From Thiobacillus denitrificans (GTDB taxonomy: Bacteria > Pseudomonadota > Gammaproteobacteria > Burkholderiales > Thiobacillaceae): a stretch of DNA of 43,079 nucleotides. The notes beneath the pieces are model-generated. The model made no database searches. It had not been told where the DNA came from and saw only the letters and a list, made by a program, of their open reading frames with translations. The position numbers were made by a program, and so were the translations under genes. Location of the stretch: positions 25,039-68,117 of the forward strand of contig DYIY01000015.1 in assembly GCA_020723405.1 (NCBI GenBank), given 5' to 3'. Shown here in pieces: positions 23,636 through 31,317 of the stretch (its first letter is position 1; each line of letters starts with the position of its first letter).

Positions 23636-24904
23636 CTATCGCGCTCCATAGCGTTTGCCGGTCTCAAAGGGAACGCCCGCCGAGGCCTCGCCCATGGGCA
23701 ACATGGCGCCCTTGGTGATGACCACGTCCACCAGCCGGCCGGCATCCACCTCCACCACCGGGTAGAGCTTCTCGGCCAGGGAGATGTAGTACTGGGCGAG
23801 GCGGTCCATCGCCTTGCCCACCCCTGAGGAGATGCCGGCCTTGAACTCCTCCCCCGACTTCACGGTGCTGGTGGAACCCAGGGGCGAGGTGGTGGTGGTG
23901 GTGGCGCTCTGCTGGAAGGCCTGGCCCAGGCCGGAGCCGATGCCGGCGATGAGGGCGTTGGCCAGCACCTGGCCCTGCTTGGTGATGAGCCGGCCCATCA
24001 CCCCCGCCTTGCCGTCCTCCCCGGCCACATAGCCCTTGATGGGCAAGTCCAGGGATTCGCCCCGGGGTGAGACGCAGGACAGGGACTCGGTGCGGATGTA
24101 GGCCCGCTCGGAGGAGAGGTCGCCATAGCCGGAACCGACGATGAGGCAGTCCTTCGCCTTGAGCCGGAACTGGTTGGGCAACTGGGCGTGGTCCACCAGG
24201 CGCAGCAGGACGGGATGGGGGTTGCTCTGGGCCTGGCCGCCGGTGGGGGCGTTGAGCCCGGCCAGCAGCACCGCCCGGACGAAGGAACCGGAGGGCAGGT
24301 AGGTGCCGGGGGTCTTGGCCGCCTGCCGGTCCTTGTTGGCGGTCGGCTCGGTTGCCGGCCGGGCATCTGGTGCCGGCCCCATCTCGCCGGACTCGATGCC
24401 CCTCTCCAGGATGGCAGGGGAAACCCCCAGCGGGGCCGGCTGGCCCGGCACCGAGATGGGTGGCGGCAGGGGTACCACCGAGACCGGCCGGGTGGGGGCC
24501 AGGGGCGGAGGCGGCGGCAGCGAAGGCAAGCCCGGTGGAAATCCGGGTACTTTGGACACCGCGTTTTTCTCCGCTTCCTGGCGCTTCATCAGGTCGTTGA
24601 GCTCGGCCAGGGAACGTTCCAGGCGGTCGATGCGGGTGCCTTCCTGGCCGCGCCAGGCATCCTTGGGATCCACCCCGGCACCGGCCGGTGCCACCGCCAG
24701 AGGGACGGGCTTCTCCGGCAGGCCGGCGCCGGTTTGGGACTTGCCCGCCCGCATGAAGGCCACCAGGCCGATCAGGCCCAGACCCACCACGATCAACACC
24801 CCGCCAGCGATCAGGGCCTGCCGGCGCCGGATGGCCGCCGCGGCGGCGGAGAGCATGGGCCTGGCGCCCCTGCCGGCTCGATCGTTCTTGCCGTCGAGGA
24901 TCAT
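23636..24904 (-). CDS. traB: Type IV conjugative transfer protein TraB (VirB10-like)
   Basis: The 422-residue protein has a cytoplasmic N-terminus, one membrane helix at about residues 33-52 (LIAGGVLIVVGLGLIGLVAF) and a coiled segment around 80-100 (RIDRLERSLAELNDLMKRQE). A proline-rich periplasmic spacer follows, and then a C-terminal β-domain with LPSGSFVRAVLLAGLNAPTG and KDCLIVGSGYGDLSSERAYI. This is the VirB10/TraB scaffold that joins the inner and outer membranes. The ATG overlaps traK as ATGA. Confidence 0.94.
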   Translation of the reverse strand: MILDGKNDRAGRGARPMLSAAAAAIRRRQALIAGGVLIVVGLGLIGLVAFMRAGKSQTGAGLPEKPVPLAVAPAGAGVDPKDAWRGQEGTRIDRLERSLAELNDLMKRQEAEKNAVSKVPGFPPGLPSLPPPPPLAPTRPVSVVPLPPPISVPGQPAPLGVSPAILERGIESGEMGPAPDARPATEPTANKDRQAAKTPGTYLPSGSFVRAVLLAGLNAPTGGQAQSNPHPVLLRLVDHAQLPNQFRLKAKDCLIVGSGYGDLSSERAYIRTESLSCVSPRGESLDLPIKGYVAGEDGKAGVMGRLITKQGQVLANALIAGIGSGLGQAFQQSATTTTTSPLGSTSTVKSGEEFKAGISSGVGKAMDRLAQYYISLAEKLYPVVEVDAGRLVDVVITKGAMLPMGEASAGVPFETGKRYGAR

Positions 24905-25635
24905 TCGTCGCCCTCCCGCTGGCGGATCACGAACACGCGGGTGGCTTCACCGGGATTCAGGGCGTGGTTCTCCACCCCCACGGCGAGCACGCCGGGACGG
25001 AAGAGCTCCGCTTCGGCCACCCGCAGTTCGGCATTGCCCGTGTTGGTGAGCTGGAACAGGTCGGCCACCACCGTAGTGCCCAGCCAGGAGCGCTGATGCA
25101 CGAAGTGGCTGCCCTGCCACAGGCGCAGGGTCTCGCCCCGCTCCCGCACCTCCATGTCGCCGGGCAGGGTGTCAGTGGCCATCATCAGAGCCAGGGACTT
25201 GACCATGCGTTGCCTGGAGTCGGCCTGCTCGGCCACTGAGGGTTTCGCCACCCGTCGTGCCGGGTCCTTCAGGATCAGGCTCTCGGAGGGCATGTCCACG
25301 GGCTGGAGCGTCAGGGCATAGGTGGCGCCCGAGTCGGCGGTCAGGAACAGGGAGGCGGGCTCGCCCCGCTCCAGAGGCCGCACGTAGATCTGGCCGGTGC
25401 GGGCGTTTTTCTCGATGGCGAGCCGCCCCTTGAGGGCGTGCCAGGACTGGATGCGGCCCTCCGAGAGGGCGATGCGCGTCAGCTCATCAGCCGCGATGCG
25501 GGCGAAGGCGGTCTCGCCGTCGCGCACCGGCAGGACCTGCAAGGCCCAGGCCGGCGGCAACAGGCCGCCGAGCACGAGGAAGCTAGCGGCCAGCAGCCGA
25601 AGCTCAACGGTCAACAACTTGGCCGAAGGGATCAT
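24901..25635 (-). CDS. traK: Type-F conjugative transfer secretin TraK (VirB9-like)
   Basis: From the ATG at 25635, which has an AAGGAG ribosome-binding site, the product has 244 residues with a signal peptide (LLAASFLVLGGLLPPAWA). The mature part, LQVLPVRDGETAFARIAADE, and the β-rich segments TGQIYVRPLERGEPASLFLT and VVADLFQLTNTGNAELRV match TraK, the secretin-like core protein bound by TraV and TraB. A longer upstream start at 25683 would remove the signal peptide from the N-terminus and is not preferred. It overlaps the end of traE by 32 bases. Confidence 0.92.
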   Translation of the reverse strand: MIPSAKLLTVELRLLAASFLVLGGLLPPAWALQVLPVRDGETAFARIAADELTRIALSEGRIQSWHALKGRLAIEKNARTGQIYVRPLERGEPASLFLTADSGATYALTLQPVDMPSESLILKDPARRVAKPSVAEQADSRQRMVKSLALMMATDTLPGDMEVRERGETLRLWQGSHFVHQRSWLGTTVVADLFQLTNTGNAELRVAEAELFRPGVLAVGVENHALNPGEATRVFVIRQREGDE

Positions 25636-26194
25636 CTTGCGAGGTCTCCTTGAGGGTGGTGACGACGGTGCGCCCGCCGTCATAGCGGAAGGCCACCAGC
25701 ACGGTGAGCGCCCGGGGTGGCGAGGCCTTGTCGGTCACGTAGGTGGTGAGTTCACCCTGCACCGCCAGACGCAGTTCGTCGGACTTGTCGTGCAGGACGC
25801 TTCTCGGGGAAAACAGGGTAGCGACCTGGTCGCGCTTCACTCGCTCGGCCGCGAGGCGGCCAGCCTTCTCCAGGGCGCCATGGGCCTCGGGCGCGGTGTA
25901 CTTCAAGAGGGCTGCATTCTGGAAATCGACGGAAGACGGCGTGACGTTGTAGGCCAGTTGCAGGACGAACAGGGCCATCTGGTCCAGGTAGTCGCGTGAC
26001 ACCCGGTCAGCCTCCACCCAGAAGCCCCGCTCGATCTGGGGCGGCAGGAAGGTGATCCGGTCCCGATCCTGATGCAGGAAGACGTGCAGAGCCAGCAGCA
26101 GGCTGGTGGCCGACAGCACTGCCAGCAGCAGTTGCACGGCCCGGCCGATGCCGGTGCGGGCTTCCAGGTCGGCGCTGATCTTAAGGGGGTTCAT
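25604..26194 (-). CDS. traE: Type IV conjugative transfer protein TraE (VirB5/VirB8-like)
   Basis: The 196-residue product starts MNPLKISADLEARTGIGRAV, has one membrane anchor near residues 20-40 (LLLAVLSATSLLLALHVFLH), and then the TraE family signature with FLPPQIERGFWVEADRVSRD and YLDQMALFVLQLAYNVTPSS. TraE is an inner-membrane protein with a periplasmic VirB8-like domain needed for pilus assembly. The start chosen lies 13 bases after traL, and the C-terminus overlaps the start of traK. Confidence 0.93.
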   Translation of the reverse strand: MNPLKISADLEARTGIGRAVQLLLAVLSATSLLLALHVFLHQDRDRITFLPPQIERGFWVEADRVSRDYLDQMALFVLQLAYNVTPSSVDFQNAALLKYTAPEAHGALEKAGRLAAERVKRDQVATLFSPRSVLHDKSDELRLAVQGELTTYVTDKASPPRALTVLVAFRYDGGRTVVTTLKETSQDDPFGQVVDR

Positions 26195-26207
26195 GCCTGC
26201 TCCGGGT

Positions 26208-26489
26208 TCATCCGATGAACTCCCGCAGGTGGGACGGCGACGTGCGGCTGAACCCCGAGCCGAAGGGCAGATGCCAGTAGGCCCAGTGCAACAGGTAGCG
26301 CCGGTGCCGGCCACCGGTGAACTTGCCGAGGGCATGGGCCAGCGTCAGGCCGGCGGCAATCCAGGTGATGGGATCCTTCAATAGGATGCCCAGGAAGACG
26401 AAGGCCACGAGCAACCCCACCTGGCTCGCGTCCCACATGAGGATGCGGGCGGGCTCGTCCAGGCGGGTGGGGATGCGGGTGTCGCCCAT
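26208..26489 (-). CDS. traL: Type IV conjugative transfer protein TraL
   Basis: This 93-residue protein begins MGDTRIPTRLDEPARILMWD and has two adjacent membrane segments (about 24-38 and 42-56). A basic stretch with GRHRRYLLHWAYWHLPF follows. The RLDEP start and the double hydrophobic hairpin are the TraL/VirB3-like signature. It acts in the inner membrane with TraC during pilus assembly. It lies between traA and traE in the standard order. Confidence 0.92.
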   Translation of the reverse strand: MGDTRIPTRLDEPARILMWDASQVGLLVAFVFLGILLKDPITWIAAGLTLAHALGKFTGGRHRRYLLHWAYWHLPFGSGFSRTSPSHLREFIG

Positions 26490-26503
26490 GGCCTTCGTCG
26501 GAC

Positions 26504-26794
26504 TTAAATGACCGCGCCGATGATGCCGGTAATCAGGCCCGCACCCAGGGAGAACAGGATGGCGAACACGATGGAGGTCAGCGCCGGCATGGCGGTCACC
26601 CGGGCCAGGCCCACCACGGCGCCGATGATCAGCGCGCCGATGGAGATGGTGATGGCCAGGTTGCCGGTCGCCCAGTTGGTGACGCGGGCGGACAGGGCGG
26701 CGAACTCCGGGTCGGCTGGCACGCCGGCCAGGGCCGGGCCGGCGCCGATGACCAGGCCGCCCAGTAGCAATGCGAGTTTGTGGGTGAGTTTCAT
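26504..26794 (-). CDS. traA: Conjugative pilin precursor TraA
   Basis: The 96-residue protein has a signal peptide (LALLLGGLVIGAGPALAG) with cleavage likely after ALA. The mature part has two hydrophobic helices, at about residues 43-65 (GNLAITISIGALIIGAVVGL) and 70-95, separated by a short loop. This is the F-type pilin arrangement. The ribosome-binding site AGGAA lies 10 bases upstream of the ATG. A 13-base direct repeat sits in the leader between this gene and its upstream neighbour. TraA would be processed by a signal peptidase and polymerised into the sex pilus. Confidence 0.88.
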   Translation of the reverse strand: MKLTHKLALLLGGLVIGAGPALAGVPADPEFAALSARVTNWATGNLAITISIGALIIGAVVGLARVTAMPALTSIVFAILFSLGAGLITGIIGAVI

Positions 26795-26825
26795 GAAAGA
26801 AGATTCCTGTGGAAATGAAGGGGTG

Positions 26826-26854
26826 GTCTCGTCGTCTCTGCGTCTCGTCGTCTC
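26826..26854. repeat. 13-base direct repeat upstream of the pilin gene
   Basis: GTCTCGTCGTCTC occurs twice, at 26826-26838 and 26842-26854, separated by TGC. The pair lies in the 64-base gap between the 74-residue protein gene and traA, about 30 bases upstream of the traA ATG. It could be a regulator-binding site or an mRNA leader element that adjusts pilin expression. No function is established. Confidence 0.55.
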
Positions 26855-26858
26855 GGAA

Positions 26859-27083
26859 TCAGCCGGTATCCAGGTCCAGGCGCACGATGTCCTTCACCAG
26901 GGCCAGAAAGCCCGCCCGGGCCACGGCATCGGTGAGGCAGTACTCGATGGCGGCGGTGGCCAGGCGCCGCTCCTGGTTGAAGTCGCGCTCCGGCAGGGCC
27001 TTGCGCAGTTCCTGCAGGCGCCGCTTGGTCTCTTCACGGATCAGCACGGATTTGTAGCCCGGCTCCCATTCCCGCTCGCTCAT
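26859..27083 (-). CDS. Small hypothetical protein upstream of traA
   Basis: The 74-residue product begins MSEREWEPGYKSVLIREETK and continues RRLQELRKALPERDFNQERR, then AIEYCLTDAVARAGFLALV. The pattern of a short strand (YKSVLIREE) followed by a charged helix and a second helix recalls ribbon-helix-helix or antitoxin-type DNA-binding proteins. I cannot confirm that. It lies between the OmpA-like lipoprotein gene and the pilin gene, where a local regulator of the transfer operon would be plausible. Confidence 0.65.
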   Translation of the reverse strand: MSEREWEPGYKSVLIREETKRRLQELRKALPERDFNQERRLATAAIEYCLTDAVARAGFLALVKDIVRLDLDTG

Positions 27084-27109
27084 GTGTGCCCCCTGGCGCC
27101 ATGCGCCAT

Positions 27110-27121
27110 CCCCCCGGGGGG
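27110..27121. repeat. CCCCCC/GGGGGG palindrome in the gap before the 74-residue gene
   Basis: A 12-base perfect palindrome (six C then six G) lies in the 73-base gap between the OmpA-like lipoprotein gene and the 74-residue gene. No T-run follows it on either strand, so it is not an intrinsic terminator. It may simply stabilise or space the transcript. Confidence 0.4.
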
Positions 27122-27156
27122 AAGTTCGCGTTGCTTCGGGCGGCCGGGCGCAACGC

Positions 27157-27741
27157 TCATGGGGTGGGCCTCATGATCAGCAGATCCAGGTCGGTGCGAC
27201 GTGCGGGGGGATGCATCGGGGGGGGCGCCTCGATGCAGCACTCGGCCTCCACCCGGACGATCCGGTCCTCCGGGATACCCAGGTCCAGCAGAGCCTGGCG
27301 GACGGTCTCGGCGCGGTGCAAGGCCAGCCGATGGTTGAAGGCGGGATTCCCCACCCGGTCGGTGTGGCCGGTCAGGGCGATGGCACGGGCCTCCAGCAGC
27401 AGGGGACGCAGGCTGTCGAGGGCCTGCCGTTCCCCGGCGGTCAGCCGTGACGAAGCAAAGGGGAAGTGGACCGCGCGGGTGATGCGCTCCTCCTGTGGGG
27501 GAGGTAGCGGCTTCGGCTTGGGTTTCTCGACGAGCCGGATGGGCGGCGGCACGGGCGCCTGCACCTTGCGCGTGGGCGTCGGGCAGTCTGCGCATAGCCG
27601 GAACACCGCCTCCCGGCCGTGGCCGGTCTGGGCAATGCCCAGGTAAGCGGGAGCGGGCATGCTCGACACGCCAGCCACCGGCTCCGCCGGCTGGACCGAG
27701 CACCCGACGAGTAGGGCGCAGCAGGCCAGTGCGGCTCTCAC
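27157..27741 (-). CDS. OmpA-like peptidoglycan-binding lipoprotein of the transfer operon
   Basis: A GTG at 27741 overlaps the transglycosylase stop as GTGA and starts a 194-residue protein. Its N-terminus VRAALACCALLVGCSVQ has a lipobox (LVGC). A proline/lysine-rich linker (VEKPKPKPLPPPQEE) leads to a C-terminal OmpA domain with VHFPFASSRLTAGERQALDS, then ALTGHTDRVGNPAFNHRLAL and HRAETVRQALLDLGIP. OmpA domains bind peptidoglycan, so this lipoprotein could tether the secretion channel to the cell wall. Starts further upstream lack the lipoprotein signal. Confidence 0.85.
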   Translation of the reverse strand: MRAALACCALLVGCSVQPAEPVAGVSSMPAPAYLGIAQTGHGREAVFRLCADCPTPTRKVQAPVPPPIRLVEKPKPKPLPPPQEERITRAVHFPFASSRLTAGERQALDSLRPLLLEARAIALTGHTDRVGNPAFNHRLALHRAETVRQALLDLGIPEDRIVRVEAECCIEAPPPMHPPARRTDLDLLIMRPTP

Positions 27742-28193
27742 CGCAGCGCCCTCCCGATGGCCCGGTACACCTTCCAAGCGTAATCCATGCGGGCCTTGCG
27801 GCAGGCGGCACCCTTGAGCCGGGTGCAGGCGGCGTTGTAGGCCCCCACCGCCTCCCAGCCATTGCCGTGCCGGTCGATCTTTTCGCGCAGGATGCGCGCG
27901 CCCACGAGAATGCTGGTGCAGGGGTCCCACAGATGCTCGGGGGCCACCCCCAGTTTCGCCAGGGCCGGCAGGTTGCGGGAGTTGATCTGCATGAGCCCGA
28001 TGTCATAGGAACCGGTGTGCCCCATGTGGCCCAGGTTCAGGGCGGCCGGATCGAGGCCGGACTCCACCACGGCGATGCCGTAGAGCAGCCAGGGTTCCAC
28101 GCCATGGGCCCGGGCCGCCTCGTCCCAGCAGGCCGAGGCGCCGTTCGCCAGCGCCAGGGTCAGGCACGCGGCCATGCGAACGAACCAGTCCAT
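27738..28193 (-). CDS. Lytic transglycosylase (VirB1-like), first gene of the tra operon
   Basis: The 151-residue product has a short signal peptide (MAACLTLALANGASA) and a complete SLT/lysozyme-like domain. The catalytic glutamate is Glu44 in YGIAVVESGLDP. The motif YDIGLMQINSRNLPALAK and the closing AVGAYNAACTR follow. VirB1-type enzymes open the murein for assembly of type IV secretion channels. It is the promoter-proximal gene, so the operon promoter should lie just upstream (28194-28236), between it and the leftward-facing terminator. Confidence 0.9.
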   Translation of the reverse strand: MDWFVRMAACLTLALANGASACWDEAARAHGVEPWLLYGIAVVESGLDPAALNLGHMGHTGSYDIGLMQINSRNLPALAKLGVAPEHLWDPCTSILVGARILREKIDRHGNGWEAVGAYNAACTRLKGAACRKARMDYAWKVYRAIGRALR

Positions 28194-28235
28194 ACTGATT
28201 GAGTTTGAGGGTGCACTTTGATCTTCCTGGCCACC

Positions 28236-28262
28236 GGAGAAAAAGAGCCCCCCGAGGGGGGC
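28236..28262 (-). terminator. Intrinsic terminator of the leftward rhodanese-exbBD-tonB transcript
   Basis: Read on the minus strand, GCCCCCC-TC-GGGGGGC forms a perfect 7-base-pair stem, followed by TCTTTTTCTCC. This is a textbook Rho-independent terminator for transcripts arriving from the tonB side. It separates that operon from the tra operon. Read on the plus strand the hairpin has no T-run. Confidence 0.75.
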
Positions 28263-28801
28263 GCGAAGGAGGAGGTCACAACGGGGAGGAAGACTAGGCG
28301 TGGGGGATCAGGCCGTCGCCCCGAAAAGGGAAATGGATTCTTCGCGTTATTTCGAGACGGAGCAGGAGGGCCGTGCTAATGCCGGGGCAAGAGCAACCCA
28401 CCACCGTGGGTCGGATGCAGGTCAACCATCACCGCCGGCAAAGGAAGCCGAAAAGGCTGTCAAACGAGAAGGGGAAGGGCCCTACCCAAAGGGCCTGCCC
28501 TCATGGCCGGGCAGGGGGAAAGGGTTCAAGGGGGAAGGGGCCGAGCTGGAAGGGGAAGGGTAAAGGTAAAGGTAAAGGGGCAAACGTTGTGCCCTTCGCG
28601 AACGTCAGCTTCCCAATTCAGTGCCAGTCAGCCTCAATTTATCGACCCCATCTGTTTTTCTCCTCTGGCGTTTCAATTCCCGTTCTTACTCCTGGATCGT
28701 GCTCGCCGTGGAGGTAGGGTCGCACGCGGCCTGGGATGCCACCTCCGTCGCTTGCGGCGCGGCTTCGGCGGCAGGCTGGGCGGTGTACCCCGTCCTCCCG
28801 A
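28263..28801. other. Non-coding, purine-rich and hairpin-rich intergenic region
   Basis: No convincing gene is present; the longer open frames have compositionally biased Gly/Lys/Glu products and no ribosome-binding site. The region contains a 6-bp stem at 28396-28411 (ACCCAC/GTGGGT), a TGCCC/GGGCA stem near 28495-28515, a strongly G/A-rich tract at about 28460-28580, and three tandem GGTAAA hexamers at 28559-28576. It lies upstream of the transfer operon. An origin of transfer or a regulatory region is possible; I see no recognised nic site. Confidence 0.45.
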
Positions 28802-29671
28802 TCAACGGCCCCAACGGTTGCGTTCGATCTGGCGATGCAACTCGGTGTCTTCTTCCTCGAAGCTGGCTTCCACCTCGCTGGGATGGCAGTCGGGGGAGCG
28901 TTCCTCGCGGACCTGGGCCGGTGGGATGGAAGGCGGCGGTGGCGAGGCGCCATCCCAGGCAAACGGGTTCTTGAACTGGGGCGGGTCCGGCAGGCAGTCG
29001 TACTTGTAGGACGGCGGCCAGCCCGTCTCGTAGGGTAGGAAGGAGATAGTCTGCTCGAAAACCAGGGGCTTGCCGGTGGGCGTGGGCGGCAGCGGGGGCA
29101 TGTTCCGGATCGCCTTGTGGGCAAGCTCCGAGGCCTTCGCCGAGGTGGACCACAGTTCTTCCGCCTGGGCCAGGGTGCCGTCCGGGTTGATGGTGATGCG
29201 GAAGCGGACCTGCCCCTGGTCCGGGCCCGCCACGGCGGTGCCCATCTGGCTTCGCACCTGCTGGCCCCAGGCATTGCGGTAGCGCTTGCTGTTCTTCAGG
29301 GTGTAGGTGGATGCCAGCTGCCATTCCTCCGCGCTGGGCGCGGGTGGCGCCGCCAGGGAGGCGGGCGTCTTGGGCGCCTCGGCCCGCGTTGGCTCGGGCT
29401 GGGCCTCGTCCCGGGGCGGTGGGGGCTCGCGCCGGGGTTTCTCGATCTCTTCCGGCGGCGGGGGCGGCAGTTCGATCAGTTGGGCATCGAGAGGGGAGGA
29501 TTCAGGCGGGCTTGGCCGTTCCACGGGCATGAACAACGCCCCGGCCCAGAGGCCTAGCAGGCCGACGAGGACGGCGCCGGGCAGGGTGATGGGCAGGCGC
29601 CGCCAGGGGCTGTCCAGGCGCCAGTCGAAGCCGGCCTCGGTGGCCAACGAGTTGGCCGCCTCATCGGCCAT
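28802..29671 (-). CDS. tonB: TonB-like energy transducer with C-terminal extension
   Basis: The 289-residue protein has one membrane anchor at about residues 30-50 (LPGAVLVGLLGLWAGALFMP) and a proline/glutamate-rich spacer (IELPPPPPEEIEKPRREPPP). A TonB C-terminal-like domain follows, with GQVRFRITINPDGTLAQAEE and PLVFEQTISFLP, to about residue 212. TonB transmits proton-motive energy from ExbB/ExbD to outer-membrane receptors. The last roughly 75 residues (YKYDCLPDPPQFKNPFAWDG onward) are an unusual proline-rich, acidic extension. The start overlaps exbD by 11 bases. Confidence 0.82.
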   Translation of the reverse strand: MADEAANSLATEAGFDWRLDSPWRRLPITLPGAVLVGLLGLWAGALFMPVERPSPPESSPLDAQLIELPPPPPEEIEKPRREPPPPRDEAQPEPTRAEAPKTPASLAAPPAPSAEEWQLASTYTLKNSKRYRNAWGQQVRSQMGTAVAGPDQGQVRFRITINPDGTLAQAEELWSTSAKASELAHKAIRNMPPLPPTPTGKPLVFEQTISFLPYETGWPPSYKYDCLPDPPQFKNPFAWDGASPPPPSIPPAQVREERSPDCHPSEVEASFEEEDTELHRQIERNRWGR

Positions 29672-30089
29672 GCTGGACGGCGATGAGGAAATGCTTCGCG
29701 CCAGCTTCCCTGGCCTTGATCATGGCCTGGACGATGACGCCGTTGGTGGCCGCGTTGTCGGCGGCGATGACTACGCTGGGGTCGGCGGGGTTCAGCAGCG
29801 TTTTCAGGGTGGGGGCCAGGCTATCCAGGGTGACTGGCGTCTTGTCCAGGAACAGCTTGCCGTCCGGCGTCACCGTCAGGGTCACCGGCGGTTTCTTCTC
29901 CATCGGCGCCGCCGCGCCCTGGGGCAGGTCGACCTTGACCGAGTTCAGCTGCTGCATGGCCAGGGAAGCTAGCATGAAGGTGGCCAGCAGGAAGAACATC
30001 ACGTCGATCATGGGGATGATCTCGATGCGGCCCCGCTTGGCCTGGCGCAGCCTACGCAGCTTCACGGCCGGCTCCGGCATCCTGGGCAT
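29661..30089 (-). CDS. exbD: Biopolymer transport protein ExbD
   Basis: This 142-residue protein has the ExbD layout: a basic N-terminus, a membrane helix containing the essential aspartate (IEIIPMIDVMFFLLATFMLA, Asp29), and a periplasmic domain with VTLTVTPDGKLFLDKTPVTL and VVIAADNAATNGVIVQAMIK. ExbD and ExbB form the proton-driven motor for TonB. It overlaps exbB by 38 bases; an internal ATG at 30080 is an alternative start. Confidence 0.92.
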   Translation of the reverse strand: MPRMPEPAVKLRRLRQAKRGRIEIIPMIDVMFFLLATFMLASLAMQQLNSVKVDLPQGAAAPMEKKPPVTLTVTPDGKLFLDKTPVTLDSLAPTLKTLLNPADPSVVIAADNAATNGVIVQAMIKAREAGAKHFLIAVQHGR

Positions 30090-30705
30090 CCAGGCGGATG
30101 TGATCCACCAGCCGGGTGCCCAGGCGCTCCATCTCGTCCAGGGTCTGGGCCTGGGCCCGGGTGAGGAAGTTGTAGCCGAACAGGGCCACCAGGGCGATGA
30201 GCAGGCCCAGGGCCGTGGCGATGAGGGCCTCGGCCACCCCGGCGGTGACGCCCCCCGGGTTCACCAGCCCGGCGGCACCGATGAGCTTGAAGGACTGCAT
30301 CATGCCCAGGATGGTGCCCAGCAGGCCCAGCAGGGGCGCGGCGGTGACCACCGTGTCCAGCACCCACAGGCCCCGGCCCAGGGATTTCTCGATCTGCTGG
30401 GCCTCGTCCCCGGCCCGGGATTCCACCCACCAGGCGGGCTTGGCGCGGTTGTCCATGATGACCCGGAAAAAGCGGCTGAAGTAGTTGCGCGGCCCCAGCT
30501 CGGTCAGGTGCCGGTCGAGGTCGTCCCAGCTGAAGCCGTAGGTTTCCACCAACTGGCGCAGGGCTTCGGGCAGCCGGGCGTGGCGGCGGTAGACGAGGGC
30601 CTTGTCCAGCATCACCACCAGAGCTGCCAGGGCCAGGGCGAGCAGCGGGTAGATGATGGCGCCGCCGTGTTTGAGCACCTCGATGGCGGCTTGCAGGTCG
30701 TGCAT
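30052..30705 (-). CDS. exbB: Biopolymer transport protein ExbB (MotA/TolQ/ExbB family)
   Basis: The 217-residue product has three membrane segments, at about residues 15-33, 105-130 and 148-175. The conserved MotA/TolQ/ExbB core is visible in LWVLDTVVTAAPLLGLLGTI, LGMMQSFK, and GGVTAGVAEALIATALGLLI. It supplies the proton channel for TonB energisation. The gene begins 41 bases after the rhodanese gene and is read in the same direction, so rhodanese, exbB, exbD and tonB probably form one operon. Confidence 0.93.
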   Translation of the reverse strand: MHDLQAAIEVLKHGGAIIYPLLALALAALVVMLDKALVYRRHARLPEALRQLVETYGFSWDDLDRHLTELGPRNYFSRFFRVIMDNRAKPAWWVESRAGDEAQQIEKSLGRGLWVLDTVVTAAPLLGLLGTILGMMQSFKLIGAAGLVNPGGVTAGVAEALIATALGLLIALVALFGYNFLTRAQAQTLDEMERLGTRLVDHIRLDAQDAGAGREAA

Positions 30706-30746
30706 CGTATTTCTCCGTCAGGAAAGGGTTGCGGGCATTCGCCGCG

Positions 30747-31199
30747 TCAGTGCCCCGCCGGCTTGCTGGCCAGTTCGTTGGCCTTGAAACCGCCCTTCTT
30801 CTTCCAGCCTTCCAGGCCGTCCTGCAGCACCTTGACGTTGTCCCAGCCCAGCAGGCGCAGGGCGAAAACGGCCTGGGCTGAAAGGGAGCCGGTGTTGCAG
30901 TAGTAGACCACCGTGCGGTCCTTGGGGATCTCGCCGCGCCGGGCGATGGCCTGGCGCCATTCGATGTTCACCGCCCCGGGGATGTGTTCCCTGGCGTACT
31001 GGGCGGCGTCGCGCGCGTCGATCACGAACACCTTTTTCCAGTCCTCGGCGGGAATCTGTTCCGGCCAGATGATGCTGGAGCCGTATTCAGTGAAGTCCAT
31101 GTATTCCTCCATGGACTTCACCACGGCGGGATTCTCGGCGGCGGGGGCAGCCAGGGGCAAAGCCAGGCCGAGGGCGAGTATCAGGGTGCGCAGTGTCAT
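30747..31199 (-). CDS. Periplasmic rhodanese-domain protein
   Basis: From the ATG at 31199 the product has 150 residues with a signal peptide (LILALGLALPLAAPAAE) and one rhodanese domain: VFVIDARDAAQYAREHIPGA, then VNIEW and the active-site loop VVYYCNTGSLSAQAV with Cys101. A WDNVKVLQDGLEGWKKKGG C-terminal motif follows. Exported single-domain rhodaneses bind or transfer persulfide sulfur, but the substrate is unknown here. It diverges from the arsenosugar-type operon across a 165-base gap and heads the exbBD-tonB operon. Confidence 0.88.
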   Translation of the reverse strand: MTLRTLILALGLALPLAAPAAENPAVVKSMEEYMDFTEYGSSIIWPEQIPAEDWKKVFVIDARDAAQYAREHIPGAVNIEWRQAIARRGEIPKDRTVVYYCNTGSLSAQAVFALRLLGWDNVKVLQDGLEGWKKKGGFKANELASKPAGH

Positions 31200-31317
31200 G
31201 TCGTTCCACTCCAAGCGTGGGATGAGTCCAAGGCCGGTCTCCAAGCCAGGCTGAGTGTCCCCGGCTCGGCGCCCCGTCGCCAGATTCAAAACTACCATTT
31301 GAAGCCCCCCATCTGGC

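Noticed and set aside
28300-28717. Open frames in the G/A-rich intergenic tract
   Set aside because: Products are biased Gly/Lys/Glu repeats caused by the purine tract, with no start signal or family resemblance.
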